Part shown: one piece after another, positions 18,079 to 26,300 of the stretch
Layout: each line of letters opens with the position of its first letter
Numbering within the stretch: position 1 is the stretch's first letter
DNA from: Pararoseomonas sp. SCSIO 73927
GTDB taxonomy: Bacteria; Pseudomonadota; Alphaproteobacteria; Acetobacterales; Acetobacteraceae
DNA: 64,000 nucleotides
NCBI RefSeq assembly: GCF_037040815.1
Contig: NZ_CP146232.1
Span: 3,752,001 to 3,816,000, forward strand
Direction of reading: 5' to 3'
Notes under the pieces: model-generated
Database searches by the model: none
Told to the model about the DNA's origin: nothing
The model's input: only the letters and a program-made list of their open reading frames with translations
Translations under genes and position numbers: made by a program

Positions 18079-18387
18079 TTACCAGCCGTAGTAGGGGCGG
18101 GGCGCGTAATAGGCCGGCGGCGGCGGCGGCGCGTAGTAGACGGGCGGCGGCGCGTAATAGACCGGCGGCGGCGGGGCGTAGTAGGCGCGGGGCGCGTAGT
18201 AGCCCGGCGGGGCCAGGGTGGCGCCCGCGATGGCGCCGAGGGCGAGGCCGCCGACGATGGCGCCCGCGACGGCGCCGCCATGGCCGCGATGGCGGTGCCA
18301 GCCCTGGGCCTCGGCGGGGGCCGCGGAGGCGGCCGTCAGCGCGGCGGCCGCGACGCCGGCGAGGGCGAGAGTGCGAAACCTGGTCAT
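18079..18387 (-). CDS. Secreted glycine-zipper protein with Tyr-Ala-Pro-Pro repeats
   Basis: The 102-residue product has a signal peptide (MTRFRTLALAGVAAAAL, cleavage after AEA near residue 27), then a glycine-zipper hydrophobic segment (AVAGAIVGGLALGAIAGAT), then about 45 residues of repeated YYAP(P)n units ending YYGW. Glycine-zipper segments occur in small envelope proteins; the Tyr/Pro tail looks like a surface-exposed extended rod. The function is unknown. The ATG at 18387 was chosen for the signal peptide. It may share the terminator at 18028-18057. Confidence 0.8.
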   Translation of the reverse strand: MTRFRTLALAGVAAAALTAASAAPAEAQGWHRHRGHGGAVAGAIVGGLALGAIAGATLAPPGYYAPRAYYAPPPPVYYAPPPVYYAPPPPPAYYAPRPYYGW

Positions 18388-18493
18388 CGGAACGGCCCTC
18401 CTGGGCTCTCTTGATGCTGCGATCCTGGCGGCGAAATGGCGCGGGATTGTGGCGGGGGCGGGGTGCCTTCGTGGTTCCCCGCGGCGGCCCATC

Positions 18494-19489
18494 TCAGTCC
18501 ACCCCCTGCGCCTCGTCGTAACGCCCATATGGGGCGCCGGCTGCGGGAAGGGGAGGGGGAAGGGCGGTCTGGCCGAGGACCCATCCCTCCCAGCGGCGCA
18601 CCCAGGGATCGTTCGGGACGAGGTCCGGGCGGGCGCCGTCCAGCACGGCAACCACGCAAAGGAGGCCGAGAAGGCTGTCGAACCGGTCCTCGCCCGCCGC
18701 GTTCGCGCCGAAACCGTCGGCGATCGTGACCTCGAGCGCCGGATCGGGGGCGACGCAAAGGCGCTCCATCGCGGCGCGAAGGGCCGGGGCGGCGGCGCGG
18801 CGGACGGATTGGGCGCGCTTGCTGCCGGACAGGCGGACGGCGAGGTGGCGCATGGCCTCGGCGGGGTAGGTCTCGGCGAGGGTGGCGGTGCCGGGGGCGA
18901 GCAGGGCGTGCAGCCCGCCCTCGAAGGGCCAGAGGCGGTAGGGGGCGCCGCCTGCCAGGGCGGGGGAGAGCCAGTCCCGCCAGGCGGCGATGGCGGCCTT
19001 GCCGGTCTGGTTCGCGCCGAGGGTCCAGAACAGGGGGGCGCCGGCAGGGCGCTCCGCGGTGGCGCGGTCGCAGAGGCGGGAGAGGTCGGCGGGGCCGGCG
19101 AAGCCGAGCGCGGCGGCGTGGGCGGCGCGGGTCATGCCGCGCAGGCCGACCCGCGGGTAGAAGGGCCGGGCGGGGCCGACCGTCTCCAGGGTGTCGCTCA
19201 CCTCCAGGAAGCCGGGGGGCGGCGCGCGGAGGAAAGCGGGGAAGCCGGATTCCGGCCGCGCGGCGGCCCAAAGGGCGGCCCAGGCGCGCGGCAGGCCCAG
19301 GGGAAGGTCCAGCCCGAGGGCGAGGGGCGGGCCTTCCGCCATCAGGGCGGCGGTGCGGGCGGCGGGGTCGCCGACCGGTGCCGGGGCCTCGGCGGTCCAG
19401 GCGCCGCCGCGTTTGCGGGCGACGCTGATCCAGCGCTTGCCGGGGTGGGCGGACCAGTCGGCGTGGGCCGCGGTGAGATCCGGGGTCAG
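18494..19489 (-). CDS. DUF429-like RNase H-fold hypothetical protein, probable CTG start
   Basis: The 331-residue product has ADWSAHPGKRWISVA at its N-terminus and GLDLPLGLPRAW near residue 70, which resemble the first strands and the D-x-P-x-G motif of DUF429 proteins, a family of RNase H-like fold and unknown role. Conserved-looking sequence begins almost at once after the stop of the gene upstream (19486-19725), and the only codon there is CTG at 19487-19489, overlapping that TGA. The next usable start upstream is a GTG at 19639, deep inside the neighbour, and the next ATG is about 50 codons downstream, inside the domain. The start is therefore uncertain but the gene is well supported. Confidence 0.75.
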   Translation of the reverse strand: MTPDLTAAHADWSAHPGKRWISVARKRGGAWTAEAPAPVGDPAARTAALMAEGPPLALGLDLPLGLPRAWAALWAAARPESGFPAFLRAPPPGFLEVSDTLETVGPARPFYPRVGLRGMTRAAHAAALGFAGPADLSRLCDRATAERPAGAPLFWTLGANQTGKAAIAAWRDWLSPALAGGAPYRLWPFEGGLHALLAPGTATLAETYPAEAMRHLAVRLSGSKRAQSVRRAAAPALRAAMERLCVAPDPALEVTIADGFGANAAGEDRFDSLLGLLCVVAVLDGARPDLVPNDPWVRRWEGWVLGQTALPPPLPAAGAPYGRYDEAQGVD

Positions 19490-19725
19490 GAGCCCTTCAG
19501 GGGCTGCTGGGCGCGGTCCAGCAGGCGGCGGAAGAGGTTGGGCTTCTTCCCCGGCTCCGTGGCGGCGGCGCGGGCGGCGGCGGCCCCTGCGGCAGCGCGG
19601 CGCTCCTCCTCGCGGTCCTTCTCCTTTGCGGCGAGCCACTTCTCCAGCGAGAGGCCGGCCTTGGCGGCGCGGCGGGCCTCGTAGGCGCGTTGGGCGTCGG
19701 TCATGCGCGGCGGCGGGTTGGCCAT
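19486..19725 (-). CDS. Small hypothetical basic protein
   Basis: The 79-residue, Ala/Arg/Lys-rich protein contains YEARRAAKAGLSLEKWLAAK followed by a charged helical stretch and a basic tail (NLFRRLLDRAQQPLKGS). It is probably helical and could bind nucleic acid or membrane, but no family function is known to me. Its stop overlaps the CTG that probably starts the DUF429-like gene, so the two are translationally coupled. Confidence 0.65.
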   Translation of the reverse strand: MANPPPRMTDAQRAYEARRAAKAGLSLEKWLAAKEKDREEERRAAAGAAAARAAATEPGKKPNLFRRLLDRAQQPLKGS

Positions 19726-19889
19726 GCGGAGGTCTCGCGGGAGAGGGGGCGGCAGACTGCCGGCCCGTGAAGGACGCGTGCGGGAAGGACGCGCGTGGAT
19801 GGCGGGTGAATGGCGCGGCGGCGGGCGGGCATCAAGCCCCCTTGCGTTTCCCCTTCCCCGGGGCGCCGAGGGGTGGGAAGAGGCAGGGC

Positions 19890-20222
19890 ATGGAAGCACG
19901 GGTGAAGGCGGGGCTCTGGGCCTCGATGGCGCTGCGGATGGGGGACGCCGCCGGGCGGCCCGGGGCGGTGCTGCGGAAGGGCGATCCGGACAGCGGCGGC
20001 ATCCTGGTGGTGCTGCGCGGTCGGGAGGGGCTGGTGGCCCTGGCCCAGACGCGGGACGCGATGGGGCGCCCGGCCTGGGTACGGGGCACGGGCGCGGCGC
20101 CGGTCGATGACGAGGCGCTGGACGCCTACGTCGCCCGGCAGGTGAAGCGGGACCCGGACCTCTGGGTGCTGGAATTCGAGACGCCGGACCTGCTGCCGCC
20201 CTTCGAGGCGGTGATCCTCTAG
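19890..20222 (+). CDS. DUF1491 family protein
   Basis: The 110-residue protein matches the small alphaproteobacterial DUF1491 family: ARVKAGLWASMALRM near the start, GGILVVLRG in the middle and a C-terminal DPDLWVLEFE motif. The function is unknown. The ATG follows AGAGGCAGGGC. The open frame continues far upstream without conserved sequence. Its last four bases overlap the convergent gene at 20219-20479. Confidence 0.85.
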   Translation: MEARVKAGLWASMALRMGDAAGRPGAVLRKGDPDSGGILVVLRGREGLVALAQTRDAMGRPAWVRGTGAAPVDDEALDAYVARQVKRDPDLWVLEFETPDLLPPFEAVIL

Positions 20223-20479
20223 TCCAGCTTCGGGATTACGCTCTCCACCGCCTCGCAGGCCGCGCCGATGCCCCGGCCGACCGAGCAGGCGCCATCCCAC
20301 AGGAAGCCCCCGACATCGCCGACGAGCCCTGCCGCCCTGTCCAAGGTGTCCATTGCGGTGGCGGTCTCGCCGATGTTGTCCAGGGTGCTGGACTTGCCGC
20401 CCTCCTCGGCGGCGCGGCGGGCGCGCTCCAGCTCCTCCTCGTTCTTCGCGGCGATGGCGGCGGCGTCCTCGGGATTCAT
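20219..20479 (-). CDS. Small hypothetical protein
   Basis: The 86-residue product has a charged helical N-terminal half (AAAIAAKNEEELERARRAAEE) and a C-terminal half with Gly-rich helices (DRAAGLVGDVGGFLWDG). No domain is recognised and no signal peptide is present. CAGGAGAAACG upstream provides a ribosome binding site. It is convergent with the DUF1491 gene, overlapping by 4 bp. Confidence 0.6.
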   Translation of the reverse strand: MNPEDAAAIAAKNEEELERARRAAEEGGKSSTLDNIGETATAMDTLDRAAGLVGDVGGFLWDGACSVGRGIGAACEAVESVIPKLD

Positions 20480-20582
20480 GGGGCCGTTTCTCCTGGCCTG
20501 AGGTGCCCGGGGTCTCCTTCCCGGTCCCTTTTCCAGTTGCAGCCGGGCATGGCGGATTCAAGGCCGGCGGGGCCCGGCCCGA

Positions 20583-22343
20583 TCAGCGATCCGTGAGGCG
20601 CAGCTCGATGCGGCGGTTGCGGGCGCGGGCGCCGGGGGTGTCGGCGGGGTCGAGGGGCTGGAACTCGCCGAAGGCGGTGGCGGCCACGCGGTTCGCGGGC
20701 AGGCCGTTCTGGATCATCAGCTGGGCCACGGCGATGGCGCGGGCGGAGGAGAGCTCCCAGTTGCTGCCGTAGCGGGCGCCGGGGCGGACGGGGGAGTTGT
20801 CGGCGTGGCCGTCCACCCGCAGCACCCAGTTCGTGCCCTCGGGGATACGGCCGGCGATGTCCAGCAGCAGGCGGGTGACGTTGGCGATCCCCTCCCGGCC
20901 GGTGTCGGACAGCTCCGCGCTGCCGATGGGGAAGAGGACCTCGGACTGGAAGACGAAGCGGTCCCCGGCGATGCGGATCTCCGGGCGGTCGCCCAGCACG
21001 TCGCGCAGGCGGCCGAAAAAGTCGGAGCGGTAGCGCTGCAGCTCCTCCACCCGGGCGGCCAGGGCGGCATTCAGGCGCTGGCCGAGGGCGGCGATCTGGG
21101 CGTCCTTCTCCCGGTCCTGTGCCTCCTGGGCGTCGAGCGCGCCAGCCACGCGGCGGAGCTCGGCGCGGAGCGCGTCGAGCTGCTGGGTGAGGAGGGCGGC
21201 CTGGGCGCGGGCGCTCTCGGCGAGGCGGGCATATTCCCCGGAGAGTGTCTGGTTCTGGGCCTCGGCGGCGCGGCGGGCCTCGCCCTCCGTGCGGGCGCTG
21301 CGGGTGGCCTCGGCGAGCAGGGTCTCGGCGGCAGTGCGGCCGCGCGCGGCCTCGGCCGCCGCCGCCTCAGCGGCTTGGCGCGCAGTCGTCGCCTCGGTGG
21401 CGCGGGTCTCGGCCGCCCTCTGAGCGGCGGCGGCGGACACGGCCGCGGCCCTGGCGTCGTCCCGGGCGGTGCCGGCCTCAGCGGCGGCGTTCTCGGCCCC
21501 TGCGGTGGCCAGCTCGGCCGCGCGGCGGCGGCGTTCCTCATCGCCCGCGCGGGCCAGAGCGGCCCGGGCGGAGGCTTCCGCCTGGTCCCGGAGGGCGGTG
21601 AGGGCGCGGATCTGATCGTTGAGGCGGGCGATGTCGGAAGCCCGGGTCTCAATGATGGCGCGGTCGGCGAGGGTCTGGGTGTCGAGGCGGGCGATCTCCT
21701 GGCGCAGCCCGGCCAGCTCGCGGCGCGCGGCCTCCAGGGAGGCGCGAGCCTCGGCGAGGCTCCGCTCCGCACCCTGGCGGGCGGCGTTCTCGGTGGCGAG
21801 CGCCCGGCGGGTCTCGGTGAGGCCGCGGACGGTGCGGGCGGTGTCGGCGCCGGCGGCCTCGGCACCGGAGAGGGCGTCGGCGAGGCGGGCCTCCAGGCTG
21901 GCGATGCGCTGGCCGTTGCCGGAGGTGGCCAGCTCCGCGTCCGCGAGGCGGGCGGCGAGGCGGTCCCGCTCCTCCCGCGCCGCGTCGCGGGCGGAGGTGG
22001 TGCGGGCGGCCTCCGCCTGCAGGGAGGCGAGGTCGCGGCGGGTGGCGTCGCGCTCCGCCCCGGTGGCGCGGGCCTCCTCCTGCGCGCGGCCGAGGGCGGC
22101 GCGCAGCTCCTCCGCCCCGCCGCGCTCGAGCGAGAGAAGTTCGGCGAGCTCGGCCACCTGACGGTTCAGCCGGTCCAGCGCGCGGTCGCGCGAGGAGAGG
22201 GCGACGGAGAGGAAGCCCTGGGCGAGGACGAAGACGAGCAGGACGAAGATGATGATGATGAGCAGCGTGGCGAGGGCGTCCACGTAGCCCGGCCAAGCGT
22301 TGAGGCCCTCGCCCCGGTTGCGGCGGGAAGCGCCTAAAGGCAT
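20583..22343 (-). CDS. MotB/OmpA-like peptidoglycan-binding protein with long coiled coil
   Basis: The 586-residue protein has one N-terminal membrane helix (YVDALATLLIIIIFVLLVF) with Asp22 in the position of the proton-binding Asp of MotB and TolR. About 400 residues of Ala/Arg/Glu-rich heptad sequence follow, a very long periplasmic coiled coil. The last 130 residues form an OmpA-like peptidoglycan-binding domain (FPIGSAELSDTG, VDGHADNSPV, NWELSSARA, ARNRRIEL). With the MotA-like protein upstream it should form a stator-like proton channel. It is the last gene of a tight minus-strand set; no flagellar genes are nearby. The force-bearing target is unknown. Confidence 0.88.
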   Translation of the reverse strand: MPLGASRRNRGEGLNAWPGYVDALATLLIIIIFVLLVFVLAQGFLSVALSSRDRALDRLNRQVAELAELLSLERGGAEELRAALGRAQEEARATGAERDATRRDLASLQAEAARTTSARDAAREERDRLAARLADAELATSGNGQRIASLEARLADALSGAEAAGADTARTVRGLTETRRALATENAARQGAERSLAEARASLEAARRELAGLRQEIARLDTQTLADRAIIETRASDIARLNDQIRALTALRDQAEASARAALARAGDEERRRRAAELATAGAENAAAEAGTARDDARAAAVSAAAAQRAAETRATEATTARQAAEAAAAEAARGRTAAETLLAEATRSARTEGEARRAAEAQNQTLSGEYARLAESARAQAALLTQQLDALRAELRRVAGALDAQEAQDREKDAQIAALGQRLNAALAARVEELQRYRSDFFGRLRDVLGDRPEIRIAGDRFVFQSEVLFPIGSAELSDTGREGIANVTRLLLDIAGRIPEGTNWVLRVDGHADNSPVRPGARYGSNWELSSARAIAVAQLMIQNGLPANRVAATAFGEFQPLDPADTPGARARNRRIELRLTDR

Positions 22344-22359
22344 CGAAGCGGCCGCGAGG

Positions 22360-22620
22360 TCATGGGCGGGCCTGCAGGCTGGGTCGCGACCCGGATCCCT
22401 CCGGGCCGCCGGCCGCTGTGAAGCCCATCCTGGGCGGGCGGCGGAAGGGCTCGGTCACGAGCAGGACCGTTCCGAGGAGCAGGAGCCTAGCTAGGAAGGT
22501 CGGCGCGAAGTCATGACCACCGAAGCTAGCCTCAAGGAAGGCGGCGACCGCGCTCCACCAGAGGGTAAGGATGACGACCCGCGCGATTCTCGGGCCGAGG
22601 TGGCGGGTCATTGCGGCCAT
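22360..22620 (-). CDS. Small membrane protein of the MotAB-like operon
   Basis: The 86-residue protein has two hydrophobic segments (VVILTLWWSAVAAFLEA and FLARLLLLGTVLLVT), then a Pro/Gly-rich tail. It begins 4 bp after the MotA-like stop and ends 16 bp before the MotB-like start, so it is translated from the same mRNA. An accessory subunit of that membrane complex is a reasonable guess; I recognise no family. Confidence 0.65.
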   Translation of the reverse strand: MAAMTRHLGPRIARVVILTLWWSAVAAFLEASFGGHDFAPTFLARLLLLGTVLLVTEPFRRPPRMGFTAAGGPEGSGSRPSLQARP

Positions 22621-22624
22621 GCCC

Positions 22625-23779
22625 TCATTGACCCTGCGGCGTCTCGGCCATGGCCGCGATGGTGCGGGCCAGGACCTTGATCTCGGAGCGGATCTCCTGC
22701 GTGGACTGGGCGCGGCCCTGCGCGCTCTCCTCCAGCAGGCGGGCGAGGTAGAGCTCCACGTTGCGGAGGTGGTTACGGGAGGCGGCGTCGTGCTCCCCCG
22801 TCTCGCCCAGGCGCTGGAGGACGGGGGCGAGGCCGGACTGGGCCTCCGCCACGCGCTGCATCAGGAGCTGGCCGGCGCGCATCTGGTCGGTGAGGACGGT
22901 CAGGCGCTCGGCCAGGGTCTCCAGGGCACGGCCGGCACCGGCGCTGCGCTCCTCGCCGCGGATGAGGATGCGCTGCAGGCCCTCCAGGTTCTCGGCGGTC
23001 TGCTCCAGCAGGGCCTGGACATAGGCGGGGACGGAGCCGCCCTCCGCGCCGCCCTCGCCCAGCACGCCGGAGGAGAGGCGGGTGACGCCGGCCAGCCACT
23101 CCTCCAGCTCGTTGTAGAAGCGGGTCTGGGCCTGGCCTGCGGTGAGGTCGAGGAAGCCGAGCACGAGGGCGCAGGCGAGGCCGAGCATGGAGGAGGAGAA
23201 GGCGACCCCCATGCCCTGCAGCGGCTGGGCGAGGCCGGACTTCAGCTGGTTGAACAGCGTGGTCACGTCGCCGGAGCCGACGGACATGTTCTGGATCACG
23301 TCGGAGACGGAGCCGATGGTGAGGATCAGGCCCCAGAAGGTGCCGAGCAGGCCGAGGAAGATCAGGAGCCCCGTCATGTAGCGGGAGAGCTCGCGCTGCT
23401 CGTCCAGGCGGGAGGCGATGCCGTCCAGGACGCTGCGCATGGCGCCGGTGGAGAGCATCAGCCGGTCGGAAGACCGGCGGCTGGCCAGCATGGAGGCCAT
23501 GGGGGCGAGGAGGCGGGGCGGCCGGGCGGCGGCCGCGGATGCCGCAGCGCCGGGCTTCGTCGCGCGGAAGGCGTTCAGCCAATCCACCTCGTGCTTCAGG
23601 AGGAGGACCTGGCGGATGCACCAGCCCGCGCCGAGGAGGAGCACGGCGAGGATGAGGGCGTTCAGCACGGGGTTCACGGCGAAGGCGTGCCGCAGCTCCC
23701 CGAAGAGAAGGGCGGCCACCAGCGCCACCACCACGAGGAACAGCACCATGCGGAGCAGGTAGCGGGTGGGGTTCGTCAT
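22625..23779 (-). CDS. MotA/TolQ/ExbB-like proton channel protein
   Basis: The 384-residue protein has two N-terminal helices (about residues 10-28 and 38-57), a cytoplasmic segment, then the conserved pair of MotA/ExbB helices (GLLIFLGLLGTFWGLILTI and AFSSSMLGLACALVLGF). GLLGTFWGL is the usual channel signature. A C-terminal cytoplasmic domain of about 170 residues is helical and charged. It should form the pentameric proton channel around the MotB-like partner encoded at 20583-22343. The ATG at 23779 lies 5 bp after the preceding gene. Confidence 0.9.
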   Translation of the reverse strand: MTNPTRYLLRMVLFLVVVALVAALLFGELRHAFAVNPVLNALILAVLLLGAGWCIRQVLLLKHEVDWLNAFRATKPGAAASAAAARPPRLLAPMASMLASRRSSDRLMLSTGAMRSVLDGIASRLDEQRELSRYMTGLLIFLGLLGTFWGLILTIGSVSDVIQNMSVGSGDVTTLFNQLKSGLAQPLQGMGVAFSSSMLGLACALVLGFLDLTAGQAQTRFYNELEEWLAGVTRLSSGVLGEGGAEGGSVPAYVQALLEQTAENLEGLQRILIRGEERSAGAGRALETLAERLTVLTDQMRAGQLLMQRVAEAQSGLAPVLQRLGETGEHDAASRNHLRNVELYLARLLEESAQGRAQSTQEIRSEIKVLARTIAAMAETPQGQ

Positions 23780-23784
23780 GGCGT

Positions 23785-24426
23785 TCAGCCGCCTCTCGGG
23801 GCGGGGTTGGGGCGGGGCGTCGCGGCGGGCGCCGTGGCCGGCGTGGCGGCCGGCGCGGGGGCGGCCGCCTCCTTCGGGCGGGCGGCGGGCGGGGCGAGGA
23901 CGTCGATCACGTCCAGCCCTTCGGGCGTGCTGCCCAGCGGGCGGAGGTCGATGCGCGTGGCGGCGAGGCCGCCGCGGACGAGGGAGGCCTTGATCGTGAT
24001 GGCGCGGGCGAGGCTGGCGCGGCGGGCGAGGGACGGGTCGTCCGCCGGGCCGCTGACCTGGGCGATAATCGTGACGCGGCCGGTGCTCTGGTTCGCGAGG
24101 TAGCGGCCGATCGTCTCGAGGGAGAGGCGGGCGCCGTGGTCGGGCTCGCCCGCGCCGGTCCGGCCGGAGAGGCGCCATCCGCCGGCATGGCGCCGGGCGA
24201 GCTCCGGGGCGAGGACGAGGTTCGCCACCTCCATCGGCTCGGAAGGGCGGGGGGCGGCGGAGAGGTCGGCCGGGACGGGGGCGGAATCGGCGGGGTCGCC
24301 CGGTTCCTCCTCCGCGGCCGGTGAAGGGGCGGGCGAAGCAGCGGGCTGCGGCAGCGCCGGCTGGGCGGCGAGGAGGAGGGCCAGGGCCGCGGCAGGGGCG
24401 GCCCGGCGGAGGGCGGGGGCGATCAC
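23785..24426 (-). CDS. Secreted protein with an OmpA-like domain
   Basis: The 213-residue protein begins with a signal peptide (AAPAAALALLLAAQPAL), then a Pro/Ala/Glu-rich linker, then about 90 residues (ARLSLETIGRYLANQSTGRV, ... SLARAITIKASLVRGGL, TRIDLRPLG) with the strand-helix pattern of an OmpA/MotB domain, but lacking several of its peptidoglycan-binding residues. It ends in a Pro/Ala tail. It starts with GTG and is 5 bp before the MotA-like gene, so it likely works with that complex in the periplasm. Assignment to the OmpA fold is inference. Confidence 0.65.
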   Translation of the reverse strand: MIAPALRRAAPAAALALLLAAQPALPQPAASPAPSPAAEEEPGDPADSAPVPADLSAAPRPSEPMEVANLVLAPELARRHAGGWRLSGRTGAGEPDHGARLSLETIGRYLANQSTGRVTIIAQVSGPADDPSLARRASLARAITIKASLVRGGLAATRIDLRPLGSTPEGLDVIDVLAPPAARPKEAAAPAPAATPATAPAATPRPNPAPRGG

Positions 24427-24514
24427 GCGCGGGAAGCTAGCCCAGGACGCGGCGGGCTTGAAGCGATGCCGGGTGTCCGATGCGGGTTGGGAACCCGGTC
24501 CGGGGCCGGGAGCC

Positions 24515-25390
24515 TCAGGCGGTGGCCGCCGCCTCGCCCGCCGCGCCGCGGCGCTCCGCCACGTAGGCCATGCCCTCGACCACCGCTTCCCGCAGCTTGC
24601 CGTGCAGGAAGGGATTACCGGCGACGATGTTGCCGGTGGCGTAGGGGTCCTCCTCGCCGGGGCCGGTCACGTAGCCGCCGGCCTCCTTCACCATGATGAT
24701 CCCGGCCGCGCAGTCCCAGGGCTTCAGGCCGAGCTCCCAGTAGCCCTCGTAGCGGCCGGCCGCCGTCCAGGCGAGGTCGAGGGCGGCGGAGCCGAAGCGG
24801 CGGATGCCCGCGACGTGCGGCATGAGGCGGGCGAGGGTGGTGGAGAACTCCGCGCGTTGCGGCACCTTCGCGAAGGGGATCCCGGTGGCGAAGAGGGCGG
24901 CGTTCATGTCGCGCCGGCCGGAGACGCGCAGGCGCCGGTCGTTGAGGAAGGCGCCGCGGCCCTTCTCCGCCCAGAAGAGCTCGTCGGAGGCGGGGTTGTA
25001 GATCACGCCCGCCATGATCTCCGAGGCCTTGTCGGCGACGCGCCTCTCGATGCCGACGGAGATGCACCACTGCGGGATGCCGTGCAGGAAGTTGGTGGTG
25101 CCGTCGAGCGGATCGACGACCCAGCGCCACTCCCAGTCGGCCTCGCCGCTCTCGCCGCTCTCCTCCATCAGGAAGGCGAAGCCCGGGCGGGCGCGGCGCA
25201 GCTCCTCGCGCAGCGTCTCCTCGGCGCGCAGGTCGGCCTGGGAAACGAAGTCGCCGGGGCCCTTGCTGCTGACCTGGAGGTTCTCCACCTCGCCGAAGTC
25301 GCGCAGCAGGCGCCGCCCGGCCTTGCGGGCGGCGTTCACCACGACGGTCAGCGCGGGGGAGAGGCGTGCGGAGGGCTGTGCGCCGGACAT
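24515..25390 (-). CDS. suhB: Inositol monophosphatase family protein
   Basis: The 291-residue protein has the IMPase metal sites: MEESGE near residue 90, WVVDPLDGTTNFLHG near residue 110 and a C-terminal KPWDCAAGIIMVKEAGG. It dephosphorylates myo-inositol 1-phosphate or similar sugar phosphates; the SuhB branch also acts in rRNA transcription antitermination in enterobacteria, not established for this group. It lies 10 bp after efp, in the same direction, so both are likely on one transcript. Confidence 0.92.
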   Translation of the reverse strand: MSGAQPSARLSPALTVVVNAARKAGRRLLRDFGEVENLQVSSKGPGDFVSQADLRAEETLREELRRARPGFAFLMEESGESGEADWEWRWVVDPLDGTTNFLHGIPQWCISVGIERRVADKASEIMAGVIYNPASDELFWAEKGRGAFLNDRRLRVSGRRDMNAALFATGIPFAKVPQRAEFSTTLARLMPHVAGIRRFGSAALDLAWTAAGRYEGYWELGLKPWDCAAGIIMVKEAGGYVTGPGEEDPYATGNIVAGNPFLHGKLREAVVEGMAYVAERRGAAGEAAATA

Positions 25391-25400
25391 GGTGCCTGGT

Positions 25401-25970
25401 TCAGCCCTTGGCGCGCTCGAGGTAGGACGCGTCCTCGGTGCGGACGACGATCTTCTCGCCGGCGGTGATGAAGGGCGGGACCATCGTCTTCACGCCGTTC
25501 GACAGCACGGCCGGCTTGTAGGAGGAGGAGGCAGTCTGCCCCTTCACCACCGGGTCGGCCTCGACGATCTCCAGCACCACCGTGTCGGGCAGCTCCATGG
25601 CCACCGGCTCGCCCTCGATGAGGCGGACGTTGACGGTCATGTTCTCGACGAGAAAGGGCAGGCGGTCGCCGAGGATGGAGTTCGGCACGGTCGTCTGCTC
25701 GAAGGTCTCGGGATCCATCAGGACGATGTTCTCGCCCTCGGCGTAGGAGTAGGTGAACTCCTTGTCCTCGGTCATCAGCCGCTCGACGGTGTCGGCGGTG
25801 CGCCAGCGCTGGTCCTTCTTCGCCCCGGTCTTGATGTTGCGCATGTCCACCTGGATCACCGCGGCGCCCTTGCCGGGGATCATGATGTTCTGCTTCAGGA
25901 TCGTGTAGCGCTGGCCCTCGAACTCGATGACCATGCCGGCGCGCATCTGGTTGGCCTGCATCTTCGCCAT
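25401..25970 (-). CDS. efp: Elongation factor P
   Basis: The 189-residue protein has the three EF-P domains. Domain I carries IPGKGAAVIQVDMRNIKTG with Lys34 at the loop tip, the residue beta-lysylated by EpmAB, and both epmB and epmA are within 5 kb. EF-P enters the ribosomal E site and rescues ribosomes stalled on polyproline, highly relevant here because the window encodes strongly Pro-rich proteins such as TolA. The second domain shows LMDPETFEQTTVP. It heads the efp-suhB transcript. Confidence 0.98.
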   Translation of the reverse strand: MAKMQANQMRAGMVIEFEGQRYTILKQNIMIPGKGAAVIQVDMRNIKTGAKKDQRWRTADTVERLMTEDKEFTYSYAEGENIVLMDPETFEQTTVPNSILGDRLPFLVENMTVNVRLIEGEPVAMELPDTVVLEIVEADPVVKGQTASSSYKPAVLSNGVKTMVPPFITAGEKIVVRTEDASYLERAKG

Positions 25971-26300
25971 GGGGGCGTCCTGTTCGTCGTCTGGCGCGGC
26001 GCGGGAGGGGCGCCGCGAGGGGGAAGGATCAGGCGGCGGGCTCTACACGCGGGCCCTGAGCTTGGCAACATTCCGGCGGGTGCGCGGCCCTGACGGGGAT
26101 CGGGGAACGCCGCCCCTGGTGCCGTGCGGCGTTACTCACGGTTTCGAGAGTGCACTTAGTGGGAAAAGCTGTGCGATGGTCGCCGAACCGACCTGCAATG
26201 TACTGTTTTGCTTCGGAACTGCCTGGGGGCGGCTTGTGGATAACTCTGTTGGCAAGCGGTACTGCCGGGCCGCCATCCCTGGGGATGACGGCTGGCCGGA
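25971..26300. other. Intergenic region upstream of efp
   Basis: No gene is supported in these 330 bp. On the minus strand TTGCCA (26063-26068) and TAGAGC (26040-26045) are spaced 17 bp and may be a weak efp promoter with a leader of about 60 nt. The part from 26145 to 26255 is less GC-rich than its surroundings and holds a perfect DnaA-box match at 26235-26243. There is no clear terminator for the gene ending at 26301. Confidence 0.4.
26235..26243 (-). promoter_or_regulatory. Single consensus DnaA box
   Basis: TGTGGATAA is the exact complement of TTATCCACA. No second box or AT-rich unwinding element is seen nearby, so this is not an origin; it could be a DnaA-titrating or regulatory site, or chance. 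Confidence 0.35.

Noticed and set aside
20583..23779. Zorya-type anti-phage defence system (ZorAB)
   Set aside because: ZorA/ZorB are also MotA/MotB-like, but no ZorC, ZorD or ZorE is present and here the long coiled coil lies in the B subunit, not in the A subunit tail.
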